Below, piece after piece: positions 7,475-15,044 of a DNA stretch of 23,375 nt. The DNA lies in assembly GCA_902492755.1 (NCBI GenBank), contig CABUNB010000040.1, positions 1 to 23,375 of the forward strand, read 5' to 3'. Each line of letters starts with the position of its first letter. Positions within the stretch are counted from its first letter, which is position 1. This DNA comes from an uncultured Collinsella sp. Its GTDB lineage: Bacteria; Actinomycetota; Coriobacteriia; Coriobacteriales; Coriobacteriaceae. Below the pieces are notes generated by a model, which ran no database searches, was not told where the DNA came from, and saw only the letters and a program-made list of their open reading frames with translations. The translations under genes and the position numbers were made by a program.

Positions 7475-8575
7475 ATGGCTGCAATCTTCAATAGCCCCAG
7501 CAAGTACATCCAGGGTCCGGACGAGCTGGCCAAGCTCGGTTCCTATGTCGAGCCGCTCGGCGCTAAGGCCCTCGTCATCGTGACGCCTTCGGGCAAGAAG
7601 CGCGTCGGCGCCAAGATCGAGGGCGGCTTTGCCGAGGCTAAGGCCGAGCTGCTGTTTGAGGACTTTAACGGTGAGTGCTCCAAGGGCGAGGTCGATCGCC
7701 TGGTTGCGCTCGCTCGCGACAACGGTTGCGACATCATCGTCGGCGTCGGTGGCGGCAAGATCCTCGACACCGCTAAGGCCGTCGCCTATTACCTGGAGTC
7801 CCCGGTTATCATTTGCCCCACCATTGCTTCGACCGATGCCCCGTGTTCGGCGCTTTCGGTGCTCTATACCGATGACGGCCAGTTCAACAAGTACCTCTTC
7901 CTTAAGGCAAACCCCAATATTGTCCTTATGGATACGACGGTTATCGCGGCGAGCCCGGTGCGCCTGACGGTTTCCGGTATGGGCGATGCGCTCGCAACCT
8001 ACTTTGAGGCCCAGGCGACGCACGATGCCGACGGCGGCACCTGCGCTGGCGGCAAGGGCGGTATGGCCGGTCTGGCGCTTGCCAAGCTCTGCTACGAGAC
8101 GCTTATGGCCGACGGCGTCAAGGCCAAGGTTGCGCTGGAGAAGGGTGCGCTCACGCCTGCCGTCGAGCATATCATCGAGGCCAATACGCTGCTTTCGGGC
8201 ATTGGCTTTGAGAGCTCGGGCCTTGCTGCTGCTCATGCCATCCACAATGGCCTGACGATGCTGCCCGAGTGCCACGGCATGTATCACGGCGAGAAGGTCG
8301 CCTTTGGCACCATCGTCCAGCTGGTACTCGAGGATGCTCCGACTGAGAAACTCGAGGAAGTCTTGGGCTTCTGCATTGAGCTGGGCCTGCCGGTCACGAT
8401 GAAGGAGCTTGGCGTTGCCGAGGTTACGCGCGAGCAGGCCATGATTGTTGCCGAGGCCGCCTGTGCGCCCGATGACACCATGTGCAACATGCCGTTTGAG
8501 GTGACGCCCGAGATGGTCGCAAACGCCATTCTGGGTGCCGACGCACTGGGTCACTACTACCTCATGGATGAGTAA
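7475..8575 (+). CDS. gldA: Glycerol dehydrogenase
   Basis: The 366-residue protein has the usual length of NAD-dependent glycerol dehydrogenase (iron-ADH superfamily, Zn-dependent GldA branch). It shows the nucleotide-binding GVGGGKILDTAK (90-101), the TIASTDAPCSALSV block (116-129) and zinc ligands D171 (GMGDALATY), H254 (AAAHAIHNG) and H271 (MYHGEKVAFG). Known reaction: glycerol + NAD+ to dihydroxyacetone + NADH, and the reverse with several diols. The ATG follows a modest GAGAGTGGG site. It lies between two strong terminators, so it should be monocistronic with a promoter in the short gap after 7451 or by read-through. A diverged second copy follows at 8689. Confidence 0.93.
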   Translation: MAAIFNSPSKYIQGPDELAKLGSYVEPLGAKALVIVTPSGKKRVGAKIEGGFAEAKAELLFEDFNGECSKGEVDRLVALARDNGCDIIVGVGGGKILDTAKAVAYYLESPVIICPTIASTDAPCSALSVLYTDDGQFNKYLFLKANPNIVLMDTTVIAASPVRLTVSGMGDALATYFEAQATHDADGGTCAGGKGGMAGLALAKLCYETLMADGVKAKVALEKGALTPAVEHIIEANTLLSGIGFESSGLAAAHAIHNGLTMLPECHGMYHGEKVAFGTIVQLVLEDAPTEKLEEVLGFCIELGLPVTMKELGVAEVTREQAMIVAEAACAPDDTMCNMPFEVTPEMVANAILGADALGHYYLMDE

Positions 8576-8589
8576 ATCAAGCTAAAGAA

Positions 8590-8623
8590 GGGGCAAAGCC
8601 GACAGACGGCTTTGCCCCTTTTT
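8590..8623 (+). terminator. Intrinsic terminator after gldA
   Basis: GGGGCAAAGCCG at 8590-8601 pairs with CGGCTTTGCCCC at 8607-8618 (perfect 12 bp, five-base loop), followed by TTTTT. Confidence 0.95.
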
Positions 8624-8628
8624 GCTAT

Positions 8629-8657
8629 GGTGCAAAGGGATCAGGTTACTTTGCACC
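8629..8657 (+). promoter_or_regulatory. Inverted repeat upstream of the second glycerol dehydrogenase
   Basis: GGTGCAAAG at 8629-8637 and CTTTGCACC at 8649-8657 are perfect complements with an 11-base spacer, 31 bases before the start at 8689. The half-site TTTGCACC also occurs in tandem at 5759-5773, upstream of the alcohol dehydrogenase. I infer an operator; a leader hairpin is the alternative. Confidence 0.5.
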
Positions 8658-8688
8658 AATCGTTGTTTGATGAAGGGCGGATTCTCGT

Positions 8689-9756
8689 ATGGCGCTTCCC
8701 ATGGTTTATGGCGGTCCCGGCCGATATGTTCAGGGGCCGGGCGAACTTTCGCGTCAGGGCAGGTATTTGTCATGGTTGGGCTGCGCTGCCTATGTCTTGT
8801 TTGACCAGGGCACCGAGGATCGGCTGTGCAGGCAGATCGTCGATGGATTTCTGGATGAAGATCTAAGCGAGCCGTTCTTTAAGATTTACAACGGTCCGTG
8901 TACGGAAGATGCCGTTGTCGAAATGGCCAAGGAAGCCCGGGCCGAGTATTGCGACATGGTGGTGGGCATTGGCGGCGGCAAGATGCTCGATATCGCCAAG
9001 GCAGTAGCGTTTTATGCTGAGCTGCCGTTGTGTGTATGCCCCACGGCGGCTTCGATGGACGGTCCGTGCAGCGCGATTTCGGTGTTGTATCACGAGGACG
9101 GGTCGTTCGACCGCTACCTGATGCTCGAGAAGAATCCAGATCTGGTCGTGGTCGATACCAACGTGGTTGCTGCGGCCCCACTGCGTATGACGGTCGCCGG
9201 TATGGGCGACGCGCTGGCAACGTACTTCGAGGCGCGTTCGTGTGCCGCGGCGAGAGGTGCGAACGAGCACGGTGGCGCGCCGGGGCACTTGGCCTTGGTT
9301 ACGGCTCGTGCCTGCTATGACACGCTCATGGAGTGCGGCGTCGCTGCCAAGCGCGATCTCAAAAAGGGCCGTATATCGCCTGCGGTTGAGCGTCTGATCG
9401 AGTGCAATATTCTGCTTTCGGGTGTTGGCTTTGAGAGTGGCGGCCTGGCGTTGGCACATGCCATCGCCAACGGTCTGACGATTCTGCTCGAGTGCAAGGC
9501 CATGCATGGTGAGGCCGTGGCATTTGGTCTGGTGGTGCAGCTGCGCCTGGAGCGTGCGCCCGAGCTTGATCAGGTGCTCGAGTTTTGCCAGCGCGTTGGT
9601 CTGCCGACGACGCTCGAGGAGCTGGGCCTTGGCGAGATTTCCGATGCCGACCTGCAGGGTGTTGCAAATGCGGTCTTTAGAAACGAGCGTAACATAGCCA
9701 ACGAGCAGGCCAAGGTGACCAAACAAAAGCTCGTGCAGCTCATGTGCGAGGCATAG
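8689..9756 (+). CDS. Glycerol dehydrogenase paralogue (GldA-like)
   Basis: The 355-residue protein is clearly homologous along its length to the gene just upstream. Conserved are GIGGGKMLDIAK (93-104), the PTAASMDGPCSAISV block (118-132) and zinc ligands D174 (GMGDALATY), H257 (ALAHAIANG) and H273 (AMHGEAVAFG). It is therefore expected to be an active Zn-dependent polyol dehydrogenase. It differs by a diverged N-terminal 70 residues and a C-terminus about 16 residues shorter, so the substrate may differ. The ATG follows GAAGGGCGG. Codon bias is weaker than in the upstream copy, suggesting lower or conditional expression. It probably arose by tandem duplication and is separately regulated, since a terminator and an inverted repeat precede it. 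Confidence 0.88.
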   Translation: MALPMVYGGPGRYVQGPGELSRQGRYLSWLGCAAYVLFDQGTEDRLCRQIVDGFLDEDLSEPFFKIYNGPCTEDAVVEMAKEARAEYCDMVVGIGGGKMLDIAKAVAFYAELPLCVCPTAASMDGPCSAISVLYHEDGSFDRYLMLEKNPDLVVVDTNVVAAAPLRMTVAGMGDALATYFEARSCAAARGANEHGGAPGHLALVTARACYDTLMECGVAAKRDLKKGRISPAVERLIECNILLSGVGFESGGLALAHAIANGLTILLECKAMHGEAVAFGLVVQLRLERAPELDQVLEFCQRVGLPTTLEELGLGEISDADLQGVANAVFRNERNIANEQAKVTKQKLVQLMCEA

Positions 9757-9907
9757 CTTGGCGCTTGATCGACCTTGTGCAATCGGGGCGGCGATAGGCC
9801 ATAGGCTATTCGCCTCAAAGGTGCTCCGCGTGTAATTTGCCCGAGGCGTGGGCCGATAGCGTATCATTATCTTTTGCTTGTTTGCACTGCTCAGGGAGGG
9901 GCCGCGC

Positions 9908-11161
9908 ATGGCGCAGGAACACGATCTATTTGATGACATTATCGAGATCAGCAAGGGTTTCGACTTTCTTAAAAACCCGCTTGGCGGCGTGACCGATGCA
10001 CTCGATCCATCGGCGCCGCAGTGGAATCCTGCCGACTACAAGGAGCGTCCGCGCGGCAACACCATTCCGTGCTTGACCTGCAAAAACGAGAAGAGCGGCT
10101 GCACCGCGTGCATGGACGTGTGCCCGGTCAACGCTATCGAGGTCGAGGAAGACGCCATCGAGATCCTCGACTCCTGTCGCAAGTGCGGCCTGTGCGCCGC
10201 TGCCTGTCCGACCGAGGCGATCATCTCGCCGCGCCTGGCGCCCAAAAACCTGTATGACGATATCGTCTCTGCAGCTACGAGCCACGAGACCGCCTACGTC
10301 ACCTGCACGCGCGCCCTCAAGCGCATGCCGCGCGAGAACGAGGTCGTCGTCGCCTGCGTGGGCGATATTACGGCCGAGACCTGGTTCTCGGTACTGGCGG
10401 ACTATCCCAACGTGAGTGTGTACCTGCCGTTGGGCGTGTGCGATAAATGCCGCAACACCGGCGGTGAGGACATTCTGGGCGAGGCCATCGCCACTGCCGA
10501 GGAGTGGGCTGGTACGGGCATGGGCCTGGAGGTCGACCCCAAGAGCCTCAAATGTCATAAGCGCCGCGAGTACGAGCGCAAGGAGTACATGGATAAGATT
10601 GCCCGCACCACGGGCCTTACCGTGACCAAGCTCAACCCGGCAACGGCGGCGCTGGCCTCGGTGACGCAGAAGCTCAAAGCCCACCGCCATCAGATTACCC
10701 AGCTGGAGCGCACGCTCAACACCATGTGCGGCACCACGACGACCAAGCGTCGCCGTTCGCTCACGCACGGGCGCCAACTGGTGCTCTCGACGTTGCAAAA
10801 CCACCCCGAGCTTGCCCAGAACATGCAGGCGAGCACGCCGGAATGCGATTTTGACAAGTGCACGTCGTGTGGCGAGTGCGTCAATGTATGTCCCACGTTC
10901 GCCTGCGATCTGGTGGGAAGCGGCCGCTTTGCGTTGGAGTCCACGTATTGTTTGGGCTGCGGCGCCTGTGTCAAGGTGTGTCCCGAGCATGCGCTCAAGC
11001 TTGTTGAGCACGACGCGTCCAATCTGGTCGTCGTCGACCCCGAGGCCGAGGAAAAGGCCGCCCAGAAGGCGAAGGCTCACGAAGAAGCTGAGAAGGTCAA
11101 AGCCGAAGCAAAGGCCAAGTTTGGCAAGATGCTCGATCAGGTGGAGAAGCTCGCGGACTAG
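9908..11161 (+). CDS. Polyferredoxin-like protein with two dicluster [4Fe-4S] modules
   Basis: From the ATG at 9908, preceded by AGGGAGGGG, the product has 417 residues. An upstream TTG at 9878 gives a longer frame, but the site favours 9908. The N-terminal module carries C55, C58, C65, C68, C72 and C90-C93-C96-C100, and the C-terminal module has C318-C321-C324-C328 and C348-C351-C354-C358, i.e. up to four cubane clusters. The middle holds a separate conserved-looking set (C133, C150, C178, C181; the last two in GVCDKC) followed by a basic helical stretch (residues 255-290). The last 50 residues are a charged Ala/Glu/Lys helix. It should be a cytosolic electron carrier or subunit of a redox enzyme. 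No partner enzyme is adjacent, so the electron donor and acceptor are unknown. I do not recognise a named family for the whole architecture. Confidence 0.85.
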   Translation: MAQEHDLFDDIIEISKGFDFLKNPLGGVTDALDPSAPQWNPADYKERPRGNTIPCLTCKNEKSGCTACMDVCPVNAIEVEEDAIEILDSCRKCGLCAAACPTEAIISPRLAPKNLYDDIVSAATSHETAYVTCTRALKRMPRENEVVVACVGDITAETWFSVLADYPNVSVYLPLGVCDKCRNTGGEDILGEAIATAEEWAGTGMGLEVDPKSLKCHKRREYERKEYMDKIARTTGLTVTKLNPATAALASVTQKLKAHRHQITQLERTLNTMCGTTTTKRRRSLTHGRQLVLSTLQNHPELAQNMQASTPECDFDKCTSCGECVNVCPTFACDLVGSGRFALESTYCLGCGACVKVCPEHALKLVEHDASNLVVVDPEAEEKAAQKAKAHEEAEKVKAEAKAKFGKMLDQVEKLAD

Positions 11162-11232
11162 TCAGCGACTCCTATCTCTGCTTCATTCGTGCCGCCGTTG
11201 TGTCCGGGTTCGCCCAGATGCTGCGGCGGCGC

Positions 11233-11238
11233 TATACT
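11233..11238 (+). promoter_or_regulatory. Probable -10 element of ychF
   Basis: TATACT lies about 38 bases before the GTG start of ychF. A TTCGCC at 18 bases upstream could be a weak -35. The call rests on the good -10 match alone. Confidence 0.45.
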
Positions 11239-11275
11239 TATGCAGTTTGAAATGCTTGTACCAAAAGGAGCTGTC

Positions 11276-12352
<1,077 letters not shown>

Positions 12353-12363
12353 GGACGACGCAC

Positions 12364-12747
12364 ATGTTTAAATATGGCAAAAAAGCTGGCTACATGGGTA
12401 TTGCGCTACTCGTGCTTGCGGTGATTCCGCTGGTGGTCGCAGCGTGTGTTATCCCCAACATTGGTCCCGAGGTGGCAACAAAGTTTAATGCCGCCGGCGA
12501 GGCGACGCGCTGGGGCAAGAGCTACGAGTTGCTGGCACTGCCGGTGCTTAACCTGCTGCTGGGCGTGGCGACGTACTTTACGGCAGGACGCCAGGCTAAA
12601 AACAATGATGACTCCGCCGCCATGGCGCGTATCGTGTGCGAACGCTACCTGCGCAACGGTTGCATCACGGGTGTGTTCCTCAACGTGGTTAACGTTTACT
12701 TTATGTACTCGGCGATTACCGGAACGGGCTTTGGCCTTGGTTTCTAG
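12364..12747 (+). CDS. Small DUF1648-like membrane protein
   Basis: The 127-residue protein has a hydrophobic N-terminal helix (about 12-32), the DUF1648-type motif VATKFNAAGEATRWG (residues 37-51), a second helix (55-73) and a third near the C-terminus (100-122). DUF1648 is found at the N-terminus of SdpI-like immunity and sensor membrane proteins, but this is a stand-alone domain and its role is unknown. It starts 11 bases after ychF with TAAGGACG serving as the ribosome binding site, so co-transcription is likely. Confidence 0.75.
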   Translation: MFKYGKKAGYMGIALLVLAVIPLVVAACVIPNIGPEVATKFNAAGEATRWGKSYELLALPVLNLLLGVATYFTAGRQAKNNDDSAAMARIVCERYLRNGCITGVFLNVVNVYFMYSAITGTGFGLGF

Positions 12748-12756
12748 CTTGTCCTT

Positions 12757-13146
12757 TTAGGCAACGAGCCTGCACATATATTCAATGGCTGCTGCGAGGC
12801 CGCCGCTCGATCGTGGTTTAAAGACCATATCGGCGGCGGCCTCGTTTTCGTATCCGGCGCCGCGAAGGGCGAGTGCAATGCCGGCTTCTAAAAGGAGCGG
12901 CAGGCCGCGTTGGCTGGTTGCGATTACGGCAGCCTGATTGAGCGAGCAGCTATGCGTTTGGCATTGGATGGCAAGTTCACCTTGTGCCGGGCAAGGGACC
13001 AGAATGGCGGCGACGCGACTTGATAACAATGCAAATGCTGTGCGCTCATCGGGCGAAAGACATTCTGCTTCAACGACGACGAGCTTGGGCGGTGCGCTGT
13101 TTGTGCGAAGCGTGGCTCGGTACGTGCGGACCGAAGAACCCGACAT
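12757..13146 (-). CDS. Hypothetical protein, divergent from the XRE regulator
   Basis: The 129-residue frame starts at the ATG at 13144-13146 with CAGGAG seven bases upstream. A TTG at 13170 in the same frame lies inside the palindrome and is less likely. The product is Ala/Leu/Ser-rich, mixed alpha/beta in appearance, with scattered cysteines and no signal peptide or clear membrane helix. I recognise no family. It is transcribed away from a small XRE repressor gene across a perfect 24-bp palindrome, so it is probably controlled by that repressor. Its 3' part also encodes, on the other strand, the terminator of the convergent ychF transcript. Confidence 0.6.
   Translation of the reverse strand: MSGSSVRTYRATLRTNSAPPKLVVVEAECLSPDERTAFALLSSRVAAILVPCPAQGELAIQCQTHSCSLNQAAVIATSQRGLPLLLEAGIALALRGAGYENEAAADMVFKPRSSGGLAAAIEYMCRLVA
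12795..12848 (+). terminator. Terminator of the ychF transcript inside the convergent gene
   Basis: CGAGGCCGCCGC at 12795-12806 pairs perfectly with GCGGCGGCCTCG at 12833-12844, with an inner TGGT/ACCA pair, and TTTT follows. The rightward T-run marks it as terminating the ychF-DUF1648 transcript, about 50 bases into the convergent coding sequence. Confidence 0.7.
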
Positions 13147-13169
13147 AGAAAACTCCTGTGTATTCGGCA

Positions 13170-13193
13170 AAACGTAAACTATAGTTTACGTTT
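13170..13193. promoter_or_regulatory. Perfect 24-bp palindrome, probable operator and shared -10
   Basis: AAACGTAAACTA is followed immediately by its exact complement, giving a 24-bp palindrome without spacer. Its centre contains TATAGT on both strands, a good -10 for each of the divergent genes at 13146 and 13223. I infer the XRE protein binds here and represses itself and the divergent gene. Confidence 0.7.
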
Positions 13194-13222
13194 ATGTTCG
13201 GCTCCATTTCAAACTCGTCTGC

Positions 13223-13441
13223 ATGGACGAACGTGCGAAACAGATTCTTGGCAAGCGAGTCGAGCAGACGCGCAGGGACCTTGGTATCTCCAAGGTCGAT
13301 TTTTGTGTGGCAGCAGGAATCAGCCGCCCCTATCTCGACAGAATCGAAGATGGAACGGCAAATTTCACGCTCAAGGTTCTATTTAAGATCGCGCCCGCGC
13401 TTGGCATGACGGTATCAGAGCTTCTCGAGGGCATCGAATAG
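13223..13441 (+). CDS. Small XRE-family transcriptional regulator
   Basis: The 72-residue protein is a single helix-turn-helix domain (HTH_3/Cro-CI type): RRDLGISKVDFCVAAGI (residues 17-33) includes the first helices and SRPYLDRIEDG (34-44) the recognition helix region, ending LGMTVSELLEGIE. No effector domain is present. The ATG has no good Shine-Dalgarno sequence; a TATAGT at 13180-13185 would put the transcript start about 30 bases ahead. Such short proteins act as dimeric repressors on palindromes. The neighbouring 24-bp palindrome and the divergent hypothetical gene make a compact regulatory pair. Confidence 0.85.
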   Translation: MDERAKQILGKRVEQTRRDLGISKVDFCVAAGISRPYLDRIEDGTANFTLKVLFKIAPALGMTVSELLEGIE

Positions 13442-13476
13442 GGCGTTCCCCCGCTGCTATTTGACGCTCTTTGGGC

Positions 13477-13521
13477 GGGTCCCCCTGGTTGCGATGTGCA
13501 AAATCGCGAGTATTCAGCACC
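13477..13521. repeat. Intergenic repeat, left arm of an imperfect inverted pair
   Basis: Read in reverse complement this segment (GCTGAATACTC, GATTTTGCAC, CAGGGGGACCC) aligns with the segment at 13682-13722 (GCAGAATACTCC, TTTTTTGCAC, GAGGGGGACCA). The arms are about 43 bases and frame an AT-rich core of about 160 bases. It looks like a short mobile or dispersed palindromic element. Confidence 0.55.
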
Positions 13522-13681
13522 AGTTCGGCTGTAGACGGTAGCTTGAGCGGCTGGTTTTGCCTTTTTGGTAGTAGTTAATCCACACGTTAAATAAAAATGA
13601 GGAATAAATATTTACCAGACGGCCCCTTCGTCCTAAAAGTTCGTCTAACAATTGGCCGATTCTATGCCTCTGGCGGAGAAA

Positions 13682-13722
13682 TTGCAGAATACTCCGTTTT
13701 TTGCACGGCCCGAGGGGGACCA
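13682..13722. repeat. Intergenic repeat, right arm of an imperfect inverted pair
   Basis: This arm contains TGCAGAATACTCC, a T-run and TTGCAC, then GAGGGGGACCA, and is the inverted partner of 13477-13521. The arm itself begins and ends with TGCA-type palindromic pieces. Confidence 0.55.
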
Positions 13723-13763
13723 CCTGTCGTTTGAGGTTGCGATAAGTGGAACTGCCCTAGGGA

Positions 13764-14777
13764 TTAGGCCATCGGGATGCGGTCGTGGTTGACTTGGCTG
13801 TAGAACAGGCGCTGAATCTCGGCCGCATCACGTGATTGGCCGAGCGCCCACATGGTTTTGGCCACGAGCGTCTCGGTTGTCATATCGTCGCCGCGCAAAA
13901 TACCCGGATGATCGGCGTAGGCACGGCCGACCTCATAAACACCCAGGTCAAGGCCCTCTTCGGGAACCTGCGTGGTCATTACGACAGTGCGACCCGAGTC
14001 GACCCAGCGGAAAATCGCCTCCTGGAACGACTCGCCCGACTCGCCAAACTCGGGAATACCGCCAATGCCAAAGGTCTCCAGGATTACGGCATCGTAGCTA
14101 TCGGCTAGGGCATCCAGGATACCCGGGTTTACGCCGGGCGTAAGCTTAAGGACAAACACGCGCGGGTCGATGCTGTCGTAGAAACGCACCGGGTTTTCGC
14201 CCTGATGCGTGCCGTGAAGCCCGTTGCGCACAATGCGGTCGTTGCGGATGTAGGCAATGGGCGGATAGTTGACGCTAATGAACGCGTTAAAGCTCATGGT
14301 GCGCTGCTTGCGGGCGCGCGTGCCGGCGATGGCCACACCGCCAAACACGATTGAGACGTCGTGCGAATGCTTGTCGAGCGCATAGAGCAGGCTCTGGTAC
14401 AGATTGAGCTTGGCATCGGTAAAGGGGTTGCCCATGGGCTTTTGCGAGCCGGTGAGCACGATGGGCTTGGGGCTGTCCTGAATCAGGTAGGAAAGCGCTG
14501 CCGCGGTGTAGCTCATGGTGTCGGTGCCGTGCAGAATCACGAAGCCGTCGTGGTCGGCATAACCCTCGACGATGACGTCGCGGATACTCATCCAGTCGCT
14601 GGGGCGCATGTTGGTGCTGTCGATGTTCATGGGCTGCACCACGTCGAGCTCGCAGAGGCCCGAGATCTCGGGGACGCTCTGGGCGAGTTCCTCACCGGTC
14701 AGAGCGGGGGAGAGGCCGTTGCCGTCCTCGGTCGATGCGATGGTGCCGCCCGTGGCGATGAGAAGGATGCGCTTCAT
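13764..14777 (-). CDS. ansA: L-asparaginase, type I (cytoplasmic)
   Basis: From the ATG at 14775-14777, with AGGAA about eight bases upstream, the product has 337 residues and begins directly with MKRILLIATGGTIAS, without a signal peptide. An upstream start would add 24 residues unlike the family. Catalytic features: nucleophile Thr12 in ATGGTIAS, the second signature HGTDTMSYTAAALSY with Thr85 and Asp86, and Lys157 in GTRARK. Reaction: L-asparagine + water to L-aspartate + ammonia. The lack of a signal peptide favours the cytosolic type I enzyme; a glutaminase side activity cannot be judged. It is divergent from guaA across a 267-base intergenic region. Confidence 0.92.
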   Translation of the reverse strand: MKRILLIATGGTIASTEDGNGLSPALTGEELAQSVPEISGLCELDVVQPMNIDSTNMRPSDWMSIRDVIVEGYADHDGFVILHGTDTMSYTAAALSYLIQDSPKPIVLTGSQKPMGNPFTDAKLNLYQSLLYALDKHSHDVSIVFGGVAIAGTRARKQRTMSFNAFISVNYPPIAYIRNDRIVRNGLHGTHQGENPVRFYDSIDPRVFVLKLTPGVNPGILDALADSYDAVILETFGIGGIPEFGESGESFQEAIFRWVDSGRTVVMTTQVPEEGLDLGVYEVGRAYADHPGILRGDDMTTETLVAKTMWALGQSRDAAEIQRLFYSQVNHDRIPMA

Positions 14778-14854
14778 GCTGGTATTCCTATCGTATTTGC
14801 CGCCGCAGAGGCGGAGTCGTTCGGCAGTATTGTGGCACAGGGCGTCCAATGTTC

Positions 14855-14883
14855 AAACGTATTACATCATCTGTAACGTTTGG
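14855..14883. promoter_or_regulatory. Bulged inverted repeat between asparaginase and guaA
   Basis: CAAACG at 14855-14860 matches CGTTTG at 14878-14883, and the arms continue inward as TTACA/TGTAA with one unpaired A, around a TCATC centre. It lies in the divergent promoter region and may be an operator for one or both genes. Confidence 0.45.
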
Positions 14884-15044
14884 TAACACTTCAATCGCCG
14901 TCAAATAGGGCCCAGGTCGTGCGTTTGCCGTGCGCTGATGGCTGCGAGGGACGAGAAACCCCATATAACGTGTACACTATGAAAGCTGTTTTCGTTTATT
15001 CGCGCGGGTGGGCACCGGCTCCCCGCCAACAAGAGGGGGAAACC

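Larger units (their letters stand above)
13442..13763. other. Intergenic region between the XRE gene and asparaginase
   Basis: The 322 bases contain the imperfect inverted repeat pair and an AT-rich core around 13570-13615, unlike the GC-rich surroundings. A 69-codon open frame spans nearly the whole element on the minus strand, but its start lies in the repeat arm and it has no ribosome binding site, so I do not call a gene. Confidence 0.5.

Noticed and set aside
7461..7480. Possible second attachment site resembling the guaA end (GAGTGGGA)
   Set aside because: Only eight bases match, and it is the ribosome binding region of gldA. It lies outside the island.
5960..8554. Long antisense frames opposite the alcohol and glycerol dehydrogenases
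   Set aside because: They mirror the codon bias of the plus-strand genes, whose motifs are unambiguous.
13514..13723. 69-codon frame across the inverted repeat element
   Set aside because: Start and end lie in repeat arms, there is no ribosome binding site, and it is better explained as repeat sequence.
14884..15044. Purine riboswitch before guaA
   Set aside because: I could not find the conserved core or a three-way junction, only weak GC-rich pairing near the start codon.
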